Assembly: GCA_019828595.1 (NCBI GenBank)
Contig: JAHQRK010000001.1
Location: 3,720,001 to 3,784,000, forward strand
From: Aphanomyces cochlioides
Lineage: Eukaryota > Oomycota > Saprolegniomycetes > Saprolegniales > Verrucalvaceae
Reading direction: 5' to 3'
Length of the DNA: 64,000 nucleotides
The translations under genes were made by a program, and so were the position numbers. The notes under the pieces are model-generated. The model made no database searches and was not told where the DNA came from. It saw only the letters and a program-made list of their open reading frames with translations. Below are positions 33,785 to 47,272 of this stretch, one piece after another (positions within the stretch are counted from its first letter, which is position 1; each line of letters begins with the position of its first letter).

Positions 33785-34651
33785 CTTCTCCTGATGGCAA
33801 ATGGAATTATGACTCGTTGGCCATCCCCCCTCGACGACACAGACGGCACGATCGTTTGACGCGAGACAACCAACTCGGTTAAGTTCGACTGAGTCCTTCA
33901 CGACACAGACGTGTCCATCCCACGTTGACAAAGAGTCACCCAGATGTCTTTCGACTTGCGGCCAACTTCTTGGCTTGCCTGGCTGGTGACGCAATCACGA
34001 CCTCATACATCACGACCTCACTTCAAGGTCAAGAAGGTTAGGGCAAACGAACACACCCAACCTCCTCACGGCAACCTGGACGAGGTTAGGGTAGCCAGGC
34101 GCTCCCCACGGTCAGGAAAGTCACTTGGAGAGACGACTTGGAAAACTTGATGGAACAAAATGCATGTCGTGTATATACCCTAGACGGCACAGATCGTCGA
34201 ACCAACCCGGTTAAGTAGCCAACTCGATTAAGTTGGATTGAGTCATTCACGACACAGACGTGCCCATCCACGTTGACGACCAGCCTCCTACCATCTCACT
34301 GGAGGCTACGACGAGGTTAGGGCACCCAACCCCTATTACCCAGTTTGTGCAGTGTGGCTCATCCGTGTCAACCTCGGTTAGCTCATTCAGCACCAAATGA
34401 AGCAAAGATGATGGCCAAAACTGGTAACGTTATTCTCCATAATTTCGAAGCATCTTTGTGCCCCTGAGTGGCTCCAGTTTCATATTGCGTATGTTGAGAA
34501 TATGTACAATATGACGAGATATAATGAATCCAACTTGGATTCATTACTTGGATTATCCAAGTAAGCAATGTTTTTGCGTCATGTCAAACATATGGTAACT
34601 GTCTAATCAACGCGTGGTTCTTCTATCTTGTCACCACATGCAGTGACTTTT

Positions 34652-34897
34652 TCATAGCTCCGTCGGTGAGTTAGAGGAATACATTGCGAAGTAGTAGGAA
34701 TACATTGCGAAGTAGTCGTTCCACGAGATGATGGACGGGTCCTCCACGGTCAGGATGGAGTACAGGTGACGAAGGAATTTGGGAACGTTCGTGTTGCGCT
34801 TCTTTTGGGTCATGAGTGTCTTGGAGAGGAAATTGTAAAATGTCAGTTCTCCACACACATCTTGGGCGGCGGGACAGCTGGTCGCTTGAACTTGCAT
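34652..34897 (-). pseudogene. truncated HSF-type frame, unit 11
   Basis: 81 codons, no change from unit 1. Confidence 0.82.
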
Positions 34898-35315
34898 GGC
34901 ATCTTCGTCGAATCGACTCCCCTACTCCGATAAGATCACGTCACCAACACATGGCCGCGTCACATGCCCGAGAGATCTTGCACGGACACCCCCGACCGTC
35001 GCGATGGGGTAACACGCCGATGCGTGCATCGCCTCGTCCACATCGTTGGGACGACCGACCGAGCTCTCTTGGTGGACCGCGTGCCACGTCTGTCGTATCA
35101 GGATTAACTTGGCCCGTGTGCTGGCAGTGATGACGGTGGTACTTCATTTGTACTCTGGATTGGTTTCTCATGGCTTTGTAGGTGGTGGAGGTCACTGCCA
35201 GAGGCATGCTCAGAAGGTGGATACACACTCGACACAAACACAGTCGGAAGAGTCACTTGGAGAGACGACTTGGAAAACTTGATGGAACAAAATGCATGTC
35301 GTGTATTTACAAAAC

Positions 35316-36023
35316 TTAGTTGTTGCGAGGCACGCACTGCGAGTAGTAGCTGTTCCACGCCTTGCACTTGTCTTCCTTGCGGCATTCGGTCTCGCCGTTG
35401 TATCCATGACCGCCGCATTAGGACCACGTGGGAAGGCCAGGTTGGCTCAAGTCTGGCTGGCACTGCGAGTAGTACTCGTTGATCTTGACACAAATGTTTC
35501 CAGTGGAGCACGACTTGTCTCCGCGGTAGTCGACGCCGCCACATTGTTGCCATACATCGACTTGAACGTCCTTCTGTGGGTTTTGAGACGACCAGACACA
35601 ACCCCAAGCACTCGTCTTGAGCTTTCTGCACGTGGCATCTTCAGGAGCCACACACTTGCCGGCCTCGACGTAGCTGCGAGCATTGCGCACACAGTCCCGC
35701 GACGCCCACGCTCCCTTCTTCGGACAGCTCCAACCCTTGTCGCCACAAATTTCACCCGACACGCAGAACGTCGCATCGCCTTCCACACTCACGTTCGTGC
35801 ATCCTTCCGAGTCTTCCGCGTCCTTGCATGGCGCAGGGGTCTTCTTCGGCTCGCACAAGGACAAATATTCGTTCTTCCTGTTGCATTCAAAGTTGGGATC
35901 TTCGCAACACACGCCATGGGGCCAGTTCTGACCATTGCATTGGCTCCAGTTGGTGCTGCATTGACCAGCTTGGGTGGACACGGCGGAGGCCACAATGGCA
36001 CCGACAATGAGAGCGACTTGCAT
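35316..36023 (-). pseudogene. CBM1 array copy 12, nonsense codon in the last CBM1
   Basis: Same layout as a one-module copy, but codon 202 is TAA instead of CAA (35418-35420; gcattagg for gcattggg on the + strand). The product would be 201 aa and lose the second C-terminal CBM1 while keeping the signal peptide, central module and first CBM1, so it may still be secreted and bind. Serine type in KTSAWG. Confidence 0.8.
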
Positions 36024-36893
36024 CTTCTCCTGATGGCAAATGGAATTATGACTCGTTGGCCATCCCCCCCTCGACGACACAGACGGCACGATCGTCCGAC
36101 GCGAGACAACCAACTCGGTTAAGTTCGACTGAGTCCTTCACGACACAGACGTGTCCATCCCACGTTGACAAAGAGTCACCCAGATGTCTTTCGACTTGCG
36201 GCCAACTTCTTGGCTTGCCTGGCTGGTGACGCAATCACGACCTCATACATCACGACCTCACTTCAAGGTCAAGAAGGTTAGGGCAAACGAACACACCCAA
36301 CCTCCTCACGGCAACCTGGACGAGGTTAGGGTAGCCAGGCGCTCCCCACGGTCAGGAAAGTCACTTGGAGAGACGACTTGGAAAACTTGATGGAACAAAA
36401 TGCATGTCGTGTATATACCCTAGACGGCACAGATCGTCGAACCAACCCGGTTAAGTAGCCAACTCGATTAAGTTGGATTGAGTCATTCACGACACAGACG
36501 TGCCCATCCACGTTGACGACCAGCCTCCTACCATCTCACTGGAGGCTACGACGAGGTTAGGGCACCCAACCCCTATTACCCAGTTTGTGCAGTGTGGTGG
36601 TCATCCGTGTCAACCTCGGTTAGCTCATTCAGCACCAAATGAAGCAAAGATGATGGCCAAAACTGGTAACGTTATTCTCCATAATTTCGAAGCATCTTTG
36701 TGCCCCTGAGTGGCTCCAGTTTCATATTGCGTATGTTGAGAATATGTACAATATGACGAGATATAATGAATCCAACTTGGATTCATTACTTGGATTATCC
36801 AAGTAAGCAATGTTTTTGCGTCATGTCAAACATATGGTAACTGTCTAATCAACGCGTGGTTCTTCTATCTTGTCACCACATGCAGTGACTTTT

Positions 36894-37139
36894 TCATAGC
36901 TCCGTCGGTGAGTTAGAGGAATACATTGCGAAGTAGTAGGAATACATTGCGAAGTAGTCGTTCCACGAGATGATGGACGGGTCCTCCACGGTCAGGATGG
37001 AGTACAGGTGACGAAGGAATTTGGGAACGTTCGTGTTGCGCTTCTTTTGGGTCATGAGTGTCTTGGAGAGGAAATTGTAAAATGTCAGTTCTCCACACAC
37101 ATCTTGGGCGGCGGGACAGCTGGTCGCTTGAACTTGCAT
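36894..37139 (-). pseudogene. truncated HSF-type frame, unit 12
   Basis: 81 codons intact; the neighbouring spacer has a local insertion (tgtggtggtcatcc near 36594, others tgtggctcatcc). Confidence 0.82.
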
Positions 37140-37557
37140 GGCATCTTCGTCGAATCGACTCCCCTACTCCGATAAGATCACGTCACCAACACATGGCCGC
37201 GTCACATGCCCGAGAGATCTTGCACGGACACCCCCGACCGTCGCGATGGGGTAACACGCCGATGCGTGCATCGCCTCGTCCACATCGTTGGGACGACCGA
37301 CCGAGCTCTCTTGGTGGACCGCGTGCCACGTCTGTCGTATCAGGATTAACTTGGCCCGTGTGCTGGCAGTGATGACGGTGGTACTTCATTTGTACTCTGG
37401 ATTGGTTTCTCATGGCTTTGTAGGTGGTGGAGGTCACTGCCAGAGGCATGCTCAGAAGGTGGATACACACTCGACACAAACACAGTCGGAAGAGTCACTT
37501 GGAGAGACGACTTGGAAAACTTGATGGAACAAAATGCATGTCGTGTATTTACAAAAC

Positions 37558-38769
37558 TTAGTTGTTGCGAGGCACGCACTGCGAGTAGTAGCTGTTCCAC
37601 GCCTTGCACTTGTCTTCCTTGCGGCATTCGGTCTCGCCGTTGTATCCATGACCGCCGCATTGGGACCACGTGGGAAGGCCAGGTTGGCTCAAGTCTGGCT
37701 GGCACTGCGAGTAGTACTCGTTGATCTTGACACAAATGTTTCCAGTGGAGCACGACTTGTCTCCGCGGTAGTCGACGCCGCCACATTGTTGCCATACATC
37801 GACTTGAACGTCCTTCTGTGGGTTTTGAGACGACCAGACACAACCCCAAGCACTCGTCTTGAGCTTTCTGCACGTGGCATCTTCAGGAGCCACACACTTG
37901 CCGGCCTCGACGTAGCTGCGAGCATTGCGCACACAGTCCCGCGACGCCCACGCTCCCTTCTTCGGACAGCTCCAACCCTTGTCGCCACAAATTTCACCCG
38001 ACACGCAGAACGTCGCATCGCCTTCCACACTCACGTTCGTGCATCCTTCCGAGTCTTCCGCGTCCTTCTGGGGGTCTTGAGACGACCAGACACAACCCCA
38101 AGCACCCGTCTTGAGCTTTCTGCACGTGGCATCTTCAGGAGCCACACACTTGCCGGCCTCGACGTAGCTGCGAGCATTGCGCACACAGTCCCGCGACGCC
38201 CACGCTCCCTTCTTCGGACAGCTCCAACCCTTGTCGCCACAAATTTCACCCGACACGCAGAACGTCGCATCGCCTTCCACACTCACGTTCGTGCATCCTT
38301 CCGAGTCTTCCGCGTCCTTCTGGGGGTCTTGAGACGACCAGACACAACCCCAAGCACCCGTCTTGAGCTTTCTGCACGTGGCATCTTCAGGAGCCACACA
38401 CTTGCCGGCCTCGACGTAGCTGCGAGCATTGCGCACACAGTCCCGCGACGCCCACGCTCCCTTCTTCGGACAGCTCCAACCCTTGTCGCCACAAATTTCA
38501 CCCGACACGCAGAACGTCGCATCGCCTTCCACACTCACGTTCGTGCATCCTTCCGAGTCTTCCGCGTCCTTGCATGGCGCAGGGGTCTTCTTCGGCTCGC
38601 ACAAGGACAAATATTCGTTCTTCCTGTTGCATTCAAAGTTGGGATCTTCGCAACACACGCCATGGGGCCAGTTCTGACCATTGCATTGGCTCCAGTTGGT
38701 GCTGCATTGACCAGCTTGGGTGGACACGGCGGAGGCCACAATGGCACCGACAATGAGAGCGACTTGCAT
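37558..38769 (-). CDS. secreted CBM1 protein, array copy 13 (three modules)
   Basis: 403 aa, module structure like copy 11, but with the CC rather than TT variant in the 5' flank. Confidence 0.88.
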   Translation of the reverse strand: MQVALIVGAIVASAVSTQAGQCSTNWSQCNGQNWPHGVCCEDPNFECNRKNEYLSLCEPKKTPAPCKDAEDSEGCTNVSVEGDATFCVSGEICGDKGWSCPKKGAWASRDCVRNARSYVEAGKCVAPEDATCRKLKTGAWGCVWSSQDPQKDAEDSEGCTNVSVEGDATFCVSGEICGDKGWSCPKKGAWASRDCVRNARSYVEAGKCVAPEDATCRKLKTGAWGCVWSSQDPQKDAEDSEGCTNVSVEGDATFCVSGEICGDKGWSCPKKGAWASRDCVRNARSYVEAGKCVAPEDATCRKLKTSAWGCVWSSQNPQKDVQVDVWQQCGGVDYRGDKSCSTGNICVKINEYYSQCQPDLSQPGLPTWSQCGGHGYNGETECRKEDKCKAWNSYYSQCVPRNN

Positions 38770-39636
38770 CTTCTCCTGATGGCAAATGGAATTATGACTC
38801 GTTGGCCATCCCCCCTCGACGACACAGACGGCACGATCGTCCGACGCGAGACAACCAACTCGGTTAAGTTCGACTGAGTCCTTCACGACACAGACGTGTC
38901 CATCCCACGTTGACAAAGAGTCACCCAGATGTCTTTCGACTTGCGGCCAACTTCTTGGCTTGCCTGGCTGGTGACGCAATCACGACCTCATACATCACGA
39001 CCTCACTTCAAGGTCAAGAAGGTTAGGGCAAACGAACACACCCAACCTCCTCACGGCAACCTGGACGAGGTTAGGGTAGCCAGGCGCTCCCCACGGTCAG
39101 GAAAGTCACTTGGAGAGACGACTTGGAAAACTTGATGGAACAAAATGCATGTCGTGTATATACCCTAGACGGCACAGATCGTCGAACCAACCCGGTTAAG
39201 TAGCCAACTCGATTAAGTTGGATTGAGTCATTCACGACACAGACGTGCCCATCCACGTTGACGACCAGCCTCCTACCATCTCACTGGAGGCTACGACGAG
39301 GTTAGGGCACCCAACCCCTATTACCCAGTTTGTGCAGTGTGGCTCATCCGTGTCAACCTCGGTTAGCTCATTCAGCACCAAATGAAGCAAAGATGATGGC
39401 CAAAACTGGTAACGTTATTCTCCATAATTTCGAAGCATCTTTGTGCCCCTGAGTGGCTCCAGTTTCATATTGCGTATGTTGAGAATATGTACAATATGAC
39501 GAGATATAATGAATCCAACTTGGATTCATTACTTGGATTATCCAAGTAAGCAATGTTTTTGCGTCATGTCAAACATATGGTAACTGTCTAATCAACGCGT
39601 GGTTCTTCTATCTTGTCACCACATGCAGTGACTTTT

Positions 39637-39882
39637 TCATAGCTCCGTCGGTGAGTTAGAGGAATACATTGCGAAGTAGTAGGAATACATTGCGAAGTAG
39701 TCGTTCCACGAGATGATGGACGGGTCCTCCACGGTCAGGATGGAGTACAGGTGACGAAGGAATTTGGGAACGTTCGTGTTGCGCTTCTTTTGGGTCATGA
39801 GTGTCTTGGAGAGGAAATTGTAAAATGTCAGTTCTCCACACACATCTTGGGCGGCGGGACAGCTGGTCGCTTGAACTTGCAT
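39637..39882 (-). pseudogene. truncated HSF-type frame, unit 13
   Basis: 81 codons, no change from unit 1. Confidence 0.82.
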
Positions 39883-40300
39883 GGCATCTTCGTCGAATCG
39901 ACTCCCCTACTCCGATAAGATCACGTCACCAACACATGGCCGCGTCACATGCCCGAGAGATCTTGCACGGACACCCCCGACCGTCGCGATGGGGTAACAC
40001 GCCGATGCGTGCATCGCCTCGTCCACATCGTTGGGACGACCGACCGAGCTCTCTTGGTGGACCGCGTGCCACGTCTGTCGTATCAGGATTAACTTGGCCC
40101 GTGTGCTGGCAGTGATGACGGTGGTACTTCATTTGTACTCTGGATTGGTTTCTCATGGCTTTGTAGGTGGTGGAGGTCACTGCCAGAGGCATGCTCAGAA
40201 GGTGGATACACACTCGACACAAACACAGTCGGAAGAGTCACTTGGAGAGACGACTTGGAAAACTTGATGGAACAAAATGCATGTCGTGTATTTACAAAAC

Positions 40301-41008
40301 TTAGTTGTTGCGAGGCACGCACTGCGAGTAGTAGCTGTTCCACGCCTTGCACTTGTCTTCCTTGCGGCATTCGGTCTCGCCGTTGTATCCATGACCGCCG
40401 CATTGGGACCACGTGGGAAGGCCAGGTTGGCTCAAGTCTGGCTGGCACTGCGAGTAGTACTCGTTGATCTTGACACAAATGTTTCCAGTGGAGCACGACT
40501 TGTCTCCGCGGTAGTCGACGCCGCCACATTGTTGCCATACATCGACTTGAACGTCCTTCTGTGGGTTTTGAGACGACCAGACACAACCCCAAGCACCCGT
40601 CTTGAGCTTTCTGCACGTGGCATCTTCAGGAGCCACACACTTGCCGGCCTCGACGTAGCTGCGAGCATTGCGCACACAGTCCCGCGACGCCCACGCTCCC
40701 TTCTTCGGACAGCTCCAACCCTTGTCGCCACAAATTTCACCCGACACGCAGAACGTCGCATCGCCTTCCACACTCACGTTCGTGCATCCTTCCGAGTCTT
40801 CCGCGTCCTTGCATGGCGCAGGGGTCTTCTTCGGCTCGCACAAGGACAAATATTCGTTCTTCCTGTTGCATTCAAAGTTGGGATCTTCGCAACACACGCC
40901 ATGGGGCCAGTTCTGACCATTGCATTGGCTCCAGTTGGTGCTGCATTGACCAGCTTGGGTGGACACGGCGGAGGCCACAATGGCACCGACAATGAGAGCG
41001 ACTTGCAT
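40301..41008 (-). CDS. secreted CBM1 protein, array copy 14 (one module)
   Basis: 235 aa, glycine type with TT flank. Confidence 0.88.
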   Translation of the reverse strand: MQVALIVGAIVASAVSTQAGQCSTNWSQCNGQNWPHGVCCEDPNFECNRKNEYLSLCEPKKTPAPCKDAEDSEGCTNVSVEGDATFCVSGEICGDKGWSCPKKGAWASRDCVRNARSYVEAGKCVAPEDATCRKLKTGAWGCVWSSQNPQKDVQVDVWQQCGGVDYRGDKSCSTGNICVKINEYYSQCQPDLSQPGLPTWSQCGGHGYNGETECRKEDKCKAWNSYYSQCVPRNN

Positions 41009-41875
41009 CTTCTCCTGATGGCAAATGGAATTATGACTCGTTGGCCATCCCCCCTCGACGACACAGACGGCACGATCGTTTGACGCGAGACAACCAACTC
41101 GGTTAAGTTCGACTGAGTCCTTCACGACACAGACGTGTCCATCCCACGTTGACAAAGAGTCACCCAGATGTCTTTCGACTTGCGGCCAACTTCTTGGCTT
41201 GCCTGGCTGGTGACGCAATCACGACCTCATACATCACGACCTCACTTCAAGGTCAAGAAGGTTAGGGCAAACGAACACACCCAACCTCCTCACGGCAACC
41301 TGGACGAGGTTAGGGTAGCCAGGCGCTCCCCACGGTCAGGAAAGTCACTTGGAGAGACGACTTGGAAAACTTGATGGAACAAAATGCATGTCGTGTATAT
41401 ACCCTAGACGGCACAGATCGTCGAACCAACCCGGTTAAGTAGCCAACTCGATTAAGTTGGATTGAGTCATTCACGACACAGACGTGCCCATCCACGTTGA
41501 CGACCAGCCTCCTACCATCTCACTGGAGGCTACGACGAGGTTAGGGCACCCAACCCCTATTACCCAGTTTGTGCAGTGTGGCTCATCCGTGTCAACCTCG
41601 GTTAGCTCATTCAGCACCAAATGAAGCAAAGATGATGGCCAAAACTGGTAACGTTATTCTCCATAATTTCGAAGCATCTTTGTGCCCCTGAGTGGCTCCA
41701 GTTTCATATTGCGTATGTTGAGAATATGTACAATATGACGAGATATAATGAATCCAACTTGGATTCATTACTTGGATTATCCAAGTAAGCAATGTTTTTG
41801 CGTCATGTCAAACATATGGTAACTGTCTAATCAACGCGTGGTTCTTCTATCTTGTCACCACATGCAGTGACTTTT

Positions 41876-42121
41876 TCATAGCTCCGTCGGTGAGTTAGAG
41901 GAATACATTGCGAAGTAGTAGGAATACATTGCGAAGTAGTCGTTCCACGAGATGATGGACGGGTCCTCCACGGTCAGGATGGAGTACAGGTGACGAAGGA
42001 ATTTGGGAACGTTCGTGTTGCGCTTCTTTTGGGTCATGAGTGTCTTGGAGAGGAAATTGTAAAATGTCAGTTCTCCACACACATCTTGGGCGGCGGGACA
42101 GCTGGTCGCTTGAACTTGCAT
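41876..42121 (-). pseudogene. truncated HSF-type frame, unit 14
   Basis: 81 codons, no change from unit 1. Confidence 0.82.
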
Positions 42122-42539
42122 GGCATCTTCGTCGAATCGACTCCCCTACTCCGATAAGATCACGTCACCAACACATGGCCGCGTCACATGCCCGAGAGAT
42201 CTTGCACGGACACCCCCGACCGTCGCGATGGGGTAACACGCCGATGCGTGCATCGCCTCGTCCACATCGTTGGGACGACCGACCGAGCTCTCTTGGTGGA
42301 CCGCGTGCCACGTCTGTCGTATCAGGATTAACTTGGCCCGTGTGCTGGCAGTGATGACGGTGGTACTTCATTTGTACTCTGGATTGGTTTCTCATGGCTT
42401 TGTAGGTGGTGGAGGTCACTGCCAGAGGCATGCTCAGAAGGTGGATACACACTCGACACAAACACAGTCGGAAGAGTCACTTGGAGAGACGACTTGGAAA
42501 ACTTGATGGAACAAAATGCATGTCGTGTATTTACAAAAC

Positions 42540-43499
42540 TTAGTTGTTGCGAGGCACGCACTGCGAGTAGTAGCTGTTCCACGCCTTGCACTTGTCTTCC
42601 TTGCGGCATTCGGTCTCGCCGTTGTATCCATGACCGCCGCATTGGGACCACGTGGGAAGGCCAGGTTGGCTCAAGTCTGGCTGGCACTGCGAGTAGTACT
42701 CGTTGATCTTGACACAAATGTTTCCAGTGGAGCACGACTTGTCTCCGCGGTAGTCGACGCCGCCACATTGTTGCCATACATCGACTTGAACGTCCTTCTG
42801 TGGGTTTTGAGACGACCAGACACAACCCCAAGCACTCGTCTTGAGCTTTCTGCACGTGGCATCTTCAGGAGCCACACACTTGCCGGCCTCGACGTAGCTG
42901 CGAGCATTGCGCACACAGTCCCGCGACGCCCACGCTCCCTTCTTCGGACAGCTCCAACCCTTGTCGCCACAAATTTCACCCGACACGCAGAACGTCGCAT
43001 CGCCTTCCACACTCACGTTCGTGCATCCTTCCGAGTCTTCCGCGTCCTTCTGGGGGTCTTGAGACGACCAGACACAACCCCAAGCACCCGTCTTGAGCTT
43101 TCTGCACGTGGCATCTTCAGGAGCCACACACTTGCCGGCCTCGACGTAGCTGCGAGCATTGCGCACACAGTCCCGCGACGCCCACGCTCCCTTCTTCGGA
43201 CAGCTCCAACCCTTGTCGCCACAAATTTCACCCGACACGCAGAACGTCGCATCGCCTTCCACACTCACGTTCGTGCATCCTTCCGAGTCTTCCGCGTCCT
43301 TGCATGGCGCAGGGGTCTTCTTCGGCTCGCACAAGGACAAATATTCGTTCTTCCTGTTGCATTCAAAGTTGGGATCTTCGCAACACACGCCATGGGGCCA
43401 GTTCTGACCATTGCATTGGCTCCAGTTGGTGCTGCATTGACCAGCTTGGGTGGACACGGCGGAGGCCACAATGGCACCGACAATGAGAGCGACTTGCAT
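42540..43499 (-). CDS. secreted CBM1 protein, array copy 15 (two modules)
   Basis: 319 aa; serine in the C-terminal-most module and glycine in the other, unlike copies 2 and 8, where both are glycine. Confidence 0.88.
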   Translation of the reverse strand: MQVALIVGAIVASAVSTQAGQCSTNWSQCNGQNWPHGVCCEDPNFECNRKNEYLSLCEPKKTPAPCKDAEDSEGCTNVSVEGDATFCVSGEICGDKGWSCPKKGAWASRDCVRNARSYVEAGKCVAPEDATCRKLKTGAWGCVWSSQDPQKDAEDSEGCTNVSVEGDATFCVSGEICGDKGWSCPKKGAWASRDCVRNARSYVEAGKCVAPEDATCRKLKTSAWGCVWSSQNPQKDVQVDVWQQCGGVDYRGDKSCSTGNICVKINEYYSQCQPDLSQPGLPTWSQCGGHGYNGETECRKEDKCKAWNSYYSQCVPRNN

Positions 43500-44367
43500 C
43501 TTCTCCTGATGGCAAATGGAATTATGACTCGTTGGCCATCCCCCCCTCGACGACACAGACGGCACGATCGTTTGACGCGAGACAACCAACTCGGTTAAGT
43601 TCGACTGAGTCCTTCACGACACAGACGTGTCCATCCCACGTTGACAAAGAGTCACCCAGATGTCTTTCGACTTGCGGCCAACTTCTTGGCTTGCCTGGCT
43701 GGTGACGCAATCACGACCTCATACATCACGACCTCACTTCAAGGTCAAGAAGGTTAGGGCAAACGAACACACCCAACCTCCTCACGGCAACCTGGACGAG
43801 GTTAGGGTAGCCAGGCGCTCCCCACGGTCAGGAAAGTCACTTGGAGAGACGACTTGGAAAACTTGATGGAACAAAATGCATGTCGTGTATATACCCTAGA
43901 CGGCACAGATCGTCGAACCAACCCGGTTAAGTAGCCAACTCGATTAAGTTGGATTGAGTCATTCACGACACAGACGTGCCCATCCACGTTGACGACCAGC
44001 CTCCTACCATCTCACTGGAGGCTACGACGAGGTTAGGGCACCCAACCCCTATTACCCAGTTTGTGCAGTGTGGCTCATCCGTGTCAACCTCGGTTAGCTC
44101 ATTCAGCACCAAATGAAGCAAAGATGATGGCCAAAACTGGTAACGTTATTCTCCATAATTTCGAAGCATCTTTGTGCCCCTGAGTGGCTCCAGTTTCATA
44201 TTGCGTATGTTGAGAATATGTACAATATGACGAGATATAATGAATCCAACTTGGATTCATTACTTGGATTATCCAAGTAAGCAATGTTTTTGCGTCATGT
44301 CAAACATATGGTAACTGTCTAATCAACGCGTGGTTCTTCTATCTTGTCACCACATGCAGTGACTTTT

Positions 44368-44613
44368 TCATAGCTCCGTCGGTGAGTTAGAGGAATACAT
44401 TGCGAAGTAGTAGGAATACATTGCGAAGTAGTCGTTCCACGAGATGATGGACGGGTCCTCCACGGTCAGGATGGAGTACAGGTGACGAAGGAATTTGGGA
44501 ACGTTCGTGTTGCGCTTCTTTTGGGTCATGAGTGTCTTGGAGAGGAAATTGTAAAATGTCAGTTCTCCACACACATCTTGGGCGGCGGGACAGCTGGTCG
44601 CTTGAACTTGCAT
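44368..44613 (-). pseudogene. truncated HSF-type frame, unit 15
   Basis: 81 codons, no change from unit 1. Confidence 0.82.
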
Positions 44614-45031
44614 GGCATCTTCGTCGAATCGACTCCCCTACTCCGATAAGATCACGTCACCAACACATGGCCGCGTCACATGCCCGAGAGATCTTGCACG
44701 GACACCCCCGACCGTCGCGATGGGGTAACACGCCGATGCGTGCATCGCCTCGTCCACATCGTTGGGACGACCGACCGAGCTCTCTTGGTGGACCGCGTGC
44801 CACGTCTGTCGTATCAGGATTAACTTGGCCCGTGTGCTGGCAGTGATGACGGTGGTACTTCATTTGTACTCTGGATTGGTTTCTCATGGCTTTGTAGGTG
44901 GTGGAGGTCACTGCCAGAGGCATGCTCAGAAGGTGGATACACACTCGACACAAACACAGTCGGAAGAGTCACTTGGAGAGACGACTTGGAAAACTTGATG
45001 GAACAAAATGCATGTCGTGTATTTACAAAAC

Positions 45032-45739
45032 TTAGTTGTTGCGAGGCACGCACTGCGAGTAGTAGCTGTTCCACGCCTTGCACTTGTCTTCCTTGCGGCA
45101 TTCGGTCTCGCCGTTGTATCCATGACCGCCGCATTGGGACCACGTGGGAAGGCCAGGTTGGCTCAAGTCTGGCTGGCACTGCGAGTAGTACTCGTTGATC
45201 TTGACACAAATGTTTCCAGTGGAGCACGACTTGTCTCCGCGGTAGTCGACGCCGCCACATTGTTGCCATACATCGACTTGAACGTCCTTCTGTGGGTTTT
45301 GAGACGACCAGACACAACCCCAAGCACTCGTCTTGAGCTTTCTGCACGTGGCATCTTCAGGAGCCACACACTTGCCGGCCTCGACGTAGCTGCGAGCATT
45401 GCGCACACAGTCCCGCGACGCCCACGCTCCCTTCTTCGGACAGCTCCAACCCTTGTCGCCACAAATTTCACCCGACACGCAGAACGTCGCATCGCCTTCC
45501 ACACTCACGTTCGTGCATCCTTCCGAGTCTTCCGCGTCCTTGCATGGCGCAGGGGTCTTCTTCGGCTCGCACAAGGACAAATATTCGTTCTTCCTGTTGC
45601 ATTCAAAGTTGGGATCTTCGCAACACACGCCATGGGGCCAGTTCTGACCATTGCATTGGCTCCAGTTGGTGCTGCATTGACCAGCTTGGGTGGACACGGC
45701 GGAGGCCACAATGGCACCGACAATGAGAGCGACTTGCAT
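45032..45739 (-). CDS. secreted CBM1 protein, array copy 16 (one module)
   Basis: 235 aa, serine type with CC flank and the longer upstream C-tract. Confidence 0.88.
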   Translation of the reverse strand: MQVALIVGAIVASAVSTQAGQCSTNWSQCNGQNWPHGVCCEDPNFECNRKNEYLSLCEPKKTPAPCKDAEDSEGCTNVSVEGDATFCVSGEICGDKGWSCPKKGAWASRDCVRNARSYVEAGKCVAPEDATCRKLKTSAWGCVWSSQNPQKDVQVDVWQQCGGVDYRGDKSCSTGNICVKINEYYSQCQPDLSQPGLPTWSQCGGHGYNGETECRKEDKCKAWNSYYSQCVPRNN

Positions 45740-46608
45740 CTTCTCCTGATGGCAAATGGAATTATGACTCGTTGGCCATCCCCCCCCTCGACGACACAGA
45801 CGGCACGATCGTCCGACGCGAGACAACCAACTCGGTTAAGTTCGACTGAGTCCTTCACGACACAGACGTGTCCATCCCACGTTGACAAAGAGTCACCCAG
45901 ATGTCTTTCGACTTGCGGCCAACTTCTTGGCTTGCCTGGCTGGTGACGCAATCACGACCTCATACATCACGACCTCACTTCAAGGTCAAGAAGGTTAGGG
46001 CAAACGAACACACCCAACCTCCTCACGGCAACCTGGACGAGGTTAGGGTAGCCAGGCGCTCCCCACGGTCAGGAAAGTCACTTGGAGAGACGACTTGGAA
46101 AACTTGATGGAACAAAATGCATGTCGTGTATATACCCTAGACGGCACAGATCGTCGAACCAACCCGGTTAAGTAGCCAACTCGATTAAGTTGGATTGAGT
46201 CATTCACGACACAGACGTGCCCATCCACGTTGACGACCAGCCTCCTACCATCTCACTGGAGGCTACGACGAGGTTAGGGCACCCAACCCCTATTACCCAG
46301 TTTGTGCAGTGTGGCTCATCCGTGTCAACCTCGGTTAGCTCATTCAGCACCAAATGAAGCAAAGATGATGGCCAAAACTGGTAACGTTATTCTCCATAAT
46401 TTCGAAGCATCTTTGTGCCCCTGAGTGGCTCCAGTTTCATATTGCGTATGTTGAGAATATGTACAATATGACGAGATATAATGAATCCAACTTGGATTCA
46501 TTACTTGGATTATCCAAGTAAGCAATGTTTTTGCGTCATGTCAAACATATGGTAACTGTCTAATCAACGCGTGGTTCTTCTATCTTGTCACCACATGCAG
46601 TGACTTTT

Positions 46609-46854
46609 TCATAGCTCCGTCGGTGAGTTAGAGGAATACATTGCGAAGTAGTAGGAATACATTGCGAAGTAGTCGTTCCACGAGATGATGGACGGGTCCT
46701 CCACGGTCAGGATGGAGTACAGGTGACGAAGGAATTTGGGAACGTTCGTGTTGCGCTTCTTTTGGGTCATGAGTGTCTTGGAGAGGAAATTGTAAAATGT
46801 CAGTTCTCCACACACATCTTGGGCGGCGGGACAGCTGGTCGCTTGAACTTGCAT
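46609..46854 (-). pseudogene. truncated HSF-type frame, unit 16
   Basis: 81 codons, no change from unit 1. Confidence 0.82.
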
Positions 46855-47272
46855 GGCATCTTCGTCGAATCGACTCCCCTACTCCGATAAGATCACGTCA
46901 CCAACACATGGCCGCGTCACATGCCCGAGAGATCTTGCACGGACACCCCCGACCGTCGCGATGGGGTAACACGCCGATGCGTGCATCGCCTCGTCCACAT
47001 CGTTGGGACGACCGACCGAGCTCTCTTGGTGGACCGCGTGCCACGTCTGTCGTATCAGGATTAACTTGGCCCGTGTGCTGGCAGTGATGACGGTGGTACT
47101 TCATTTGTACTCTGGATTGGTTTCTCATGGCTTTGTAGGTGGTGGAGGTCACTGCCAGAGGCATGCTCAGAAGGTGGATACACACTCGACACAAACACAG
47201 TCGGAAGAGTCACTTGGAGAGACGACTAGGAAAACTTGATGGAACAAAATGCATGTCGTGTATTTACAAAAC

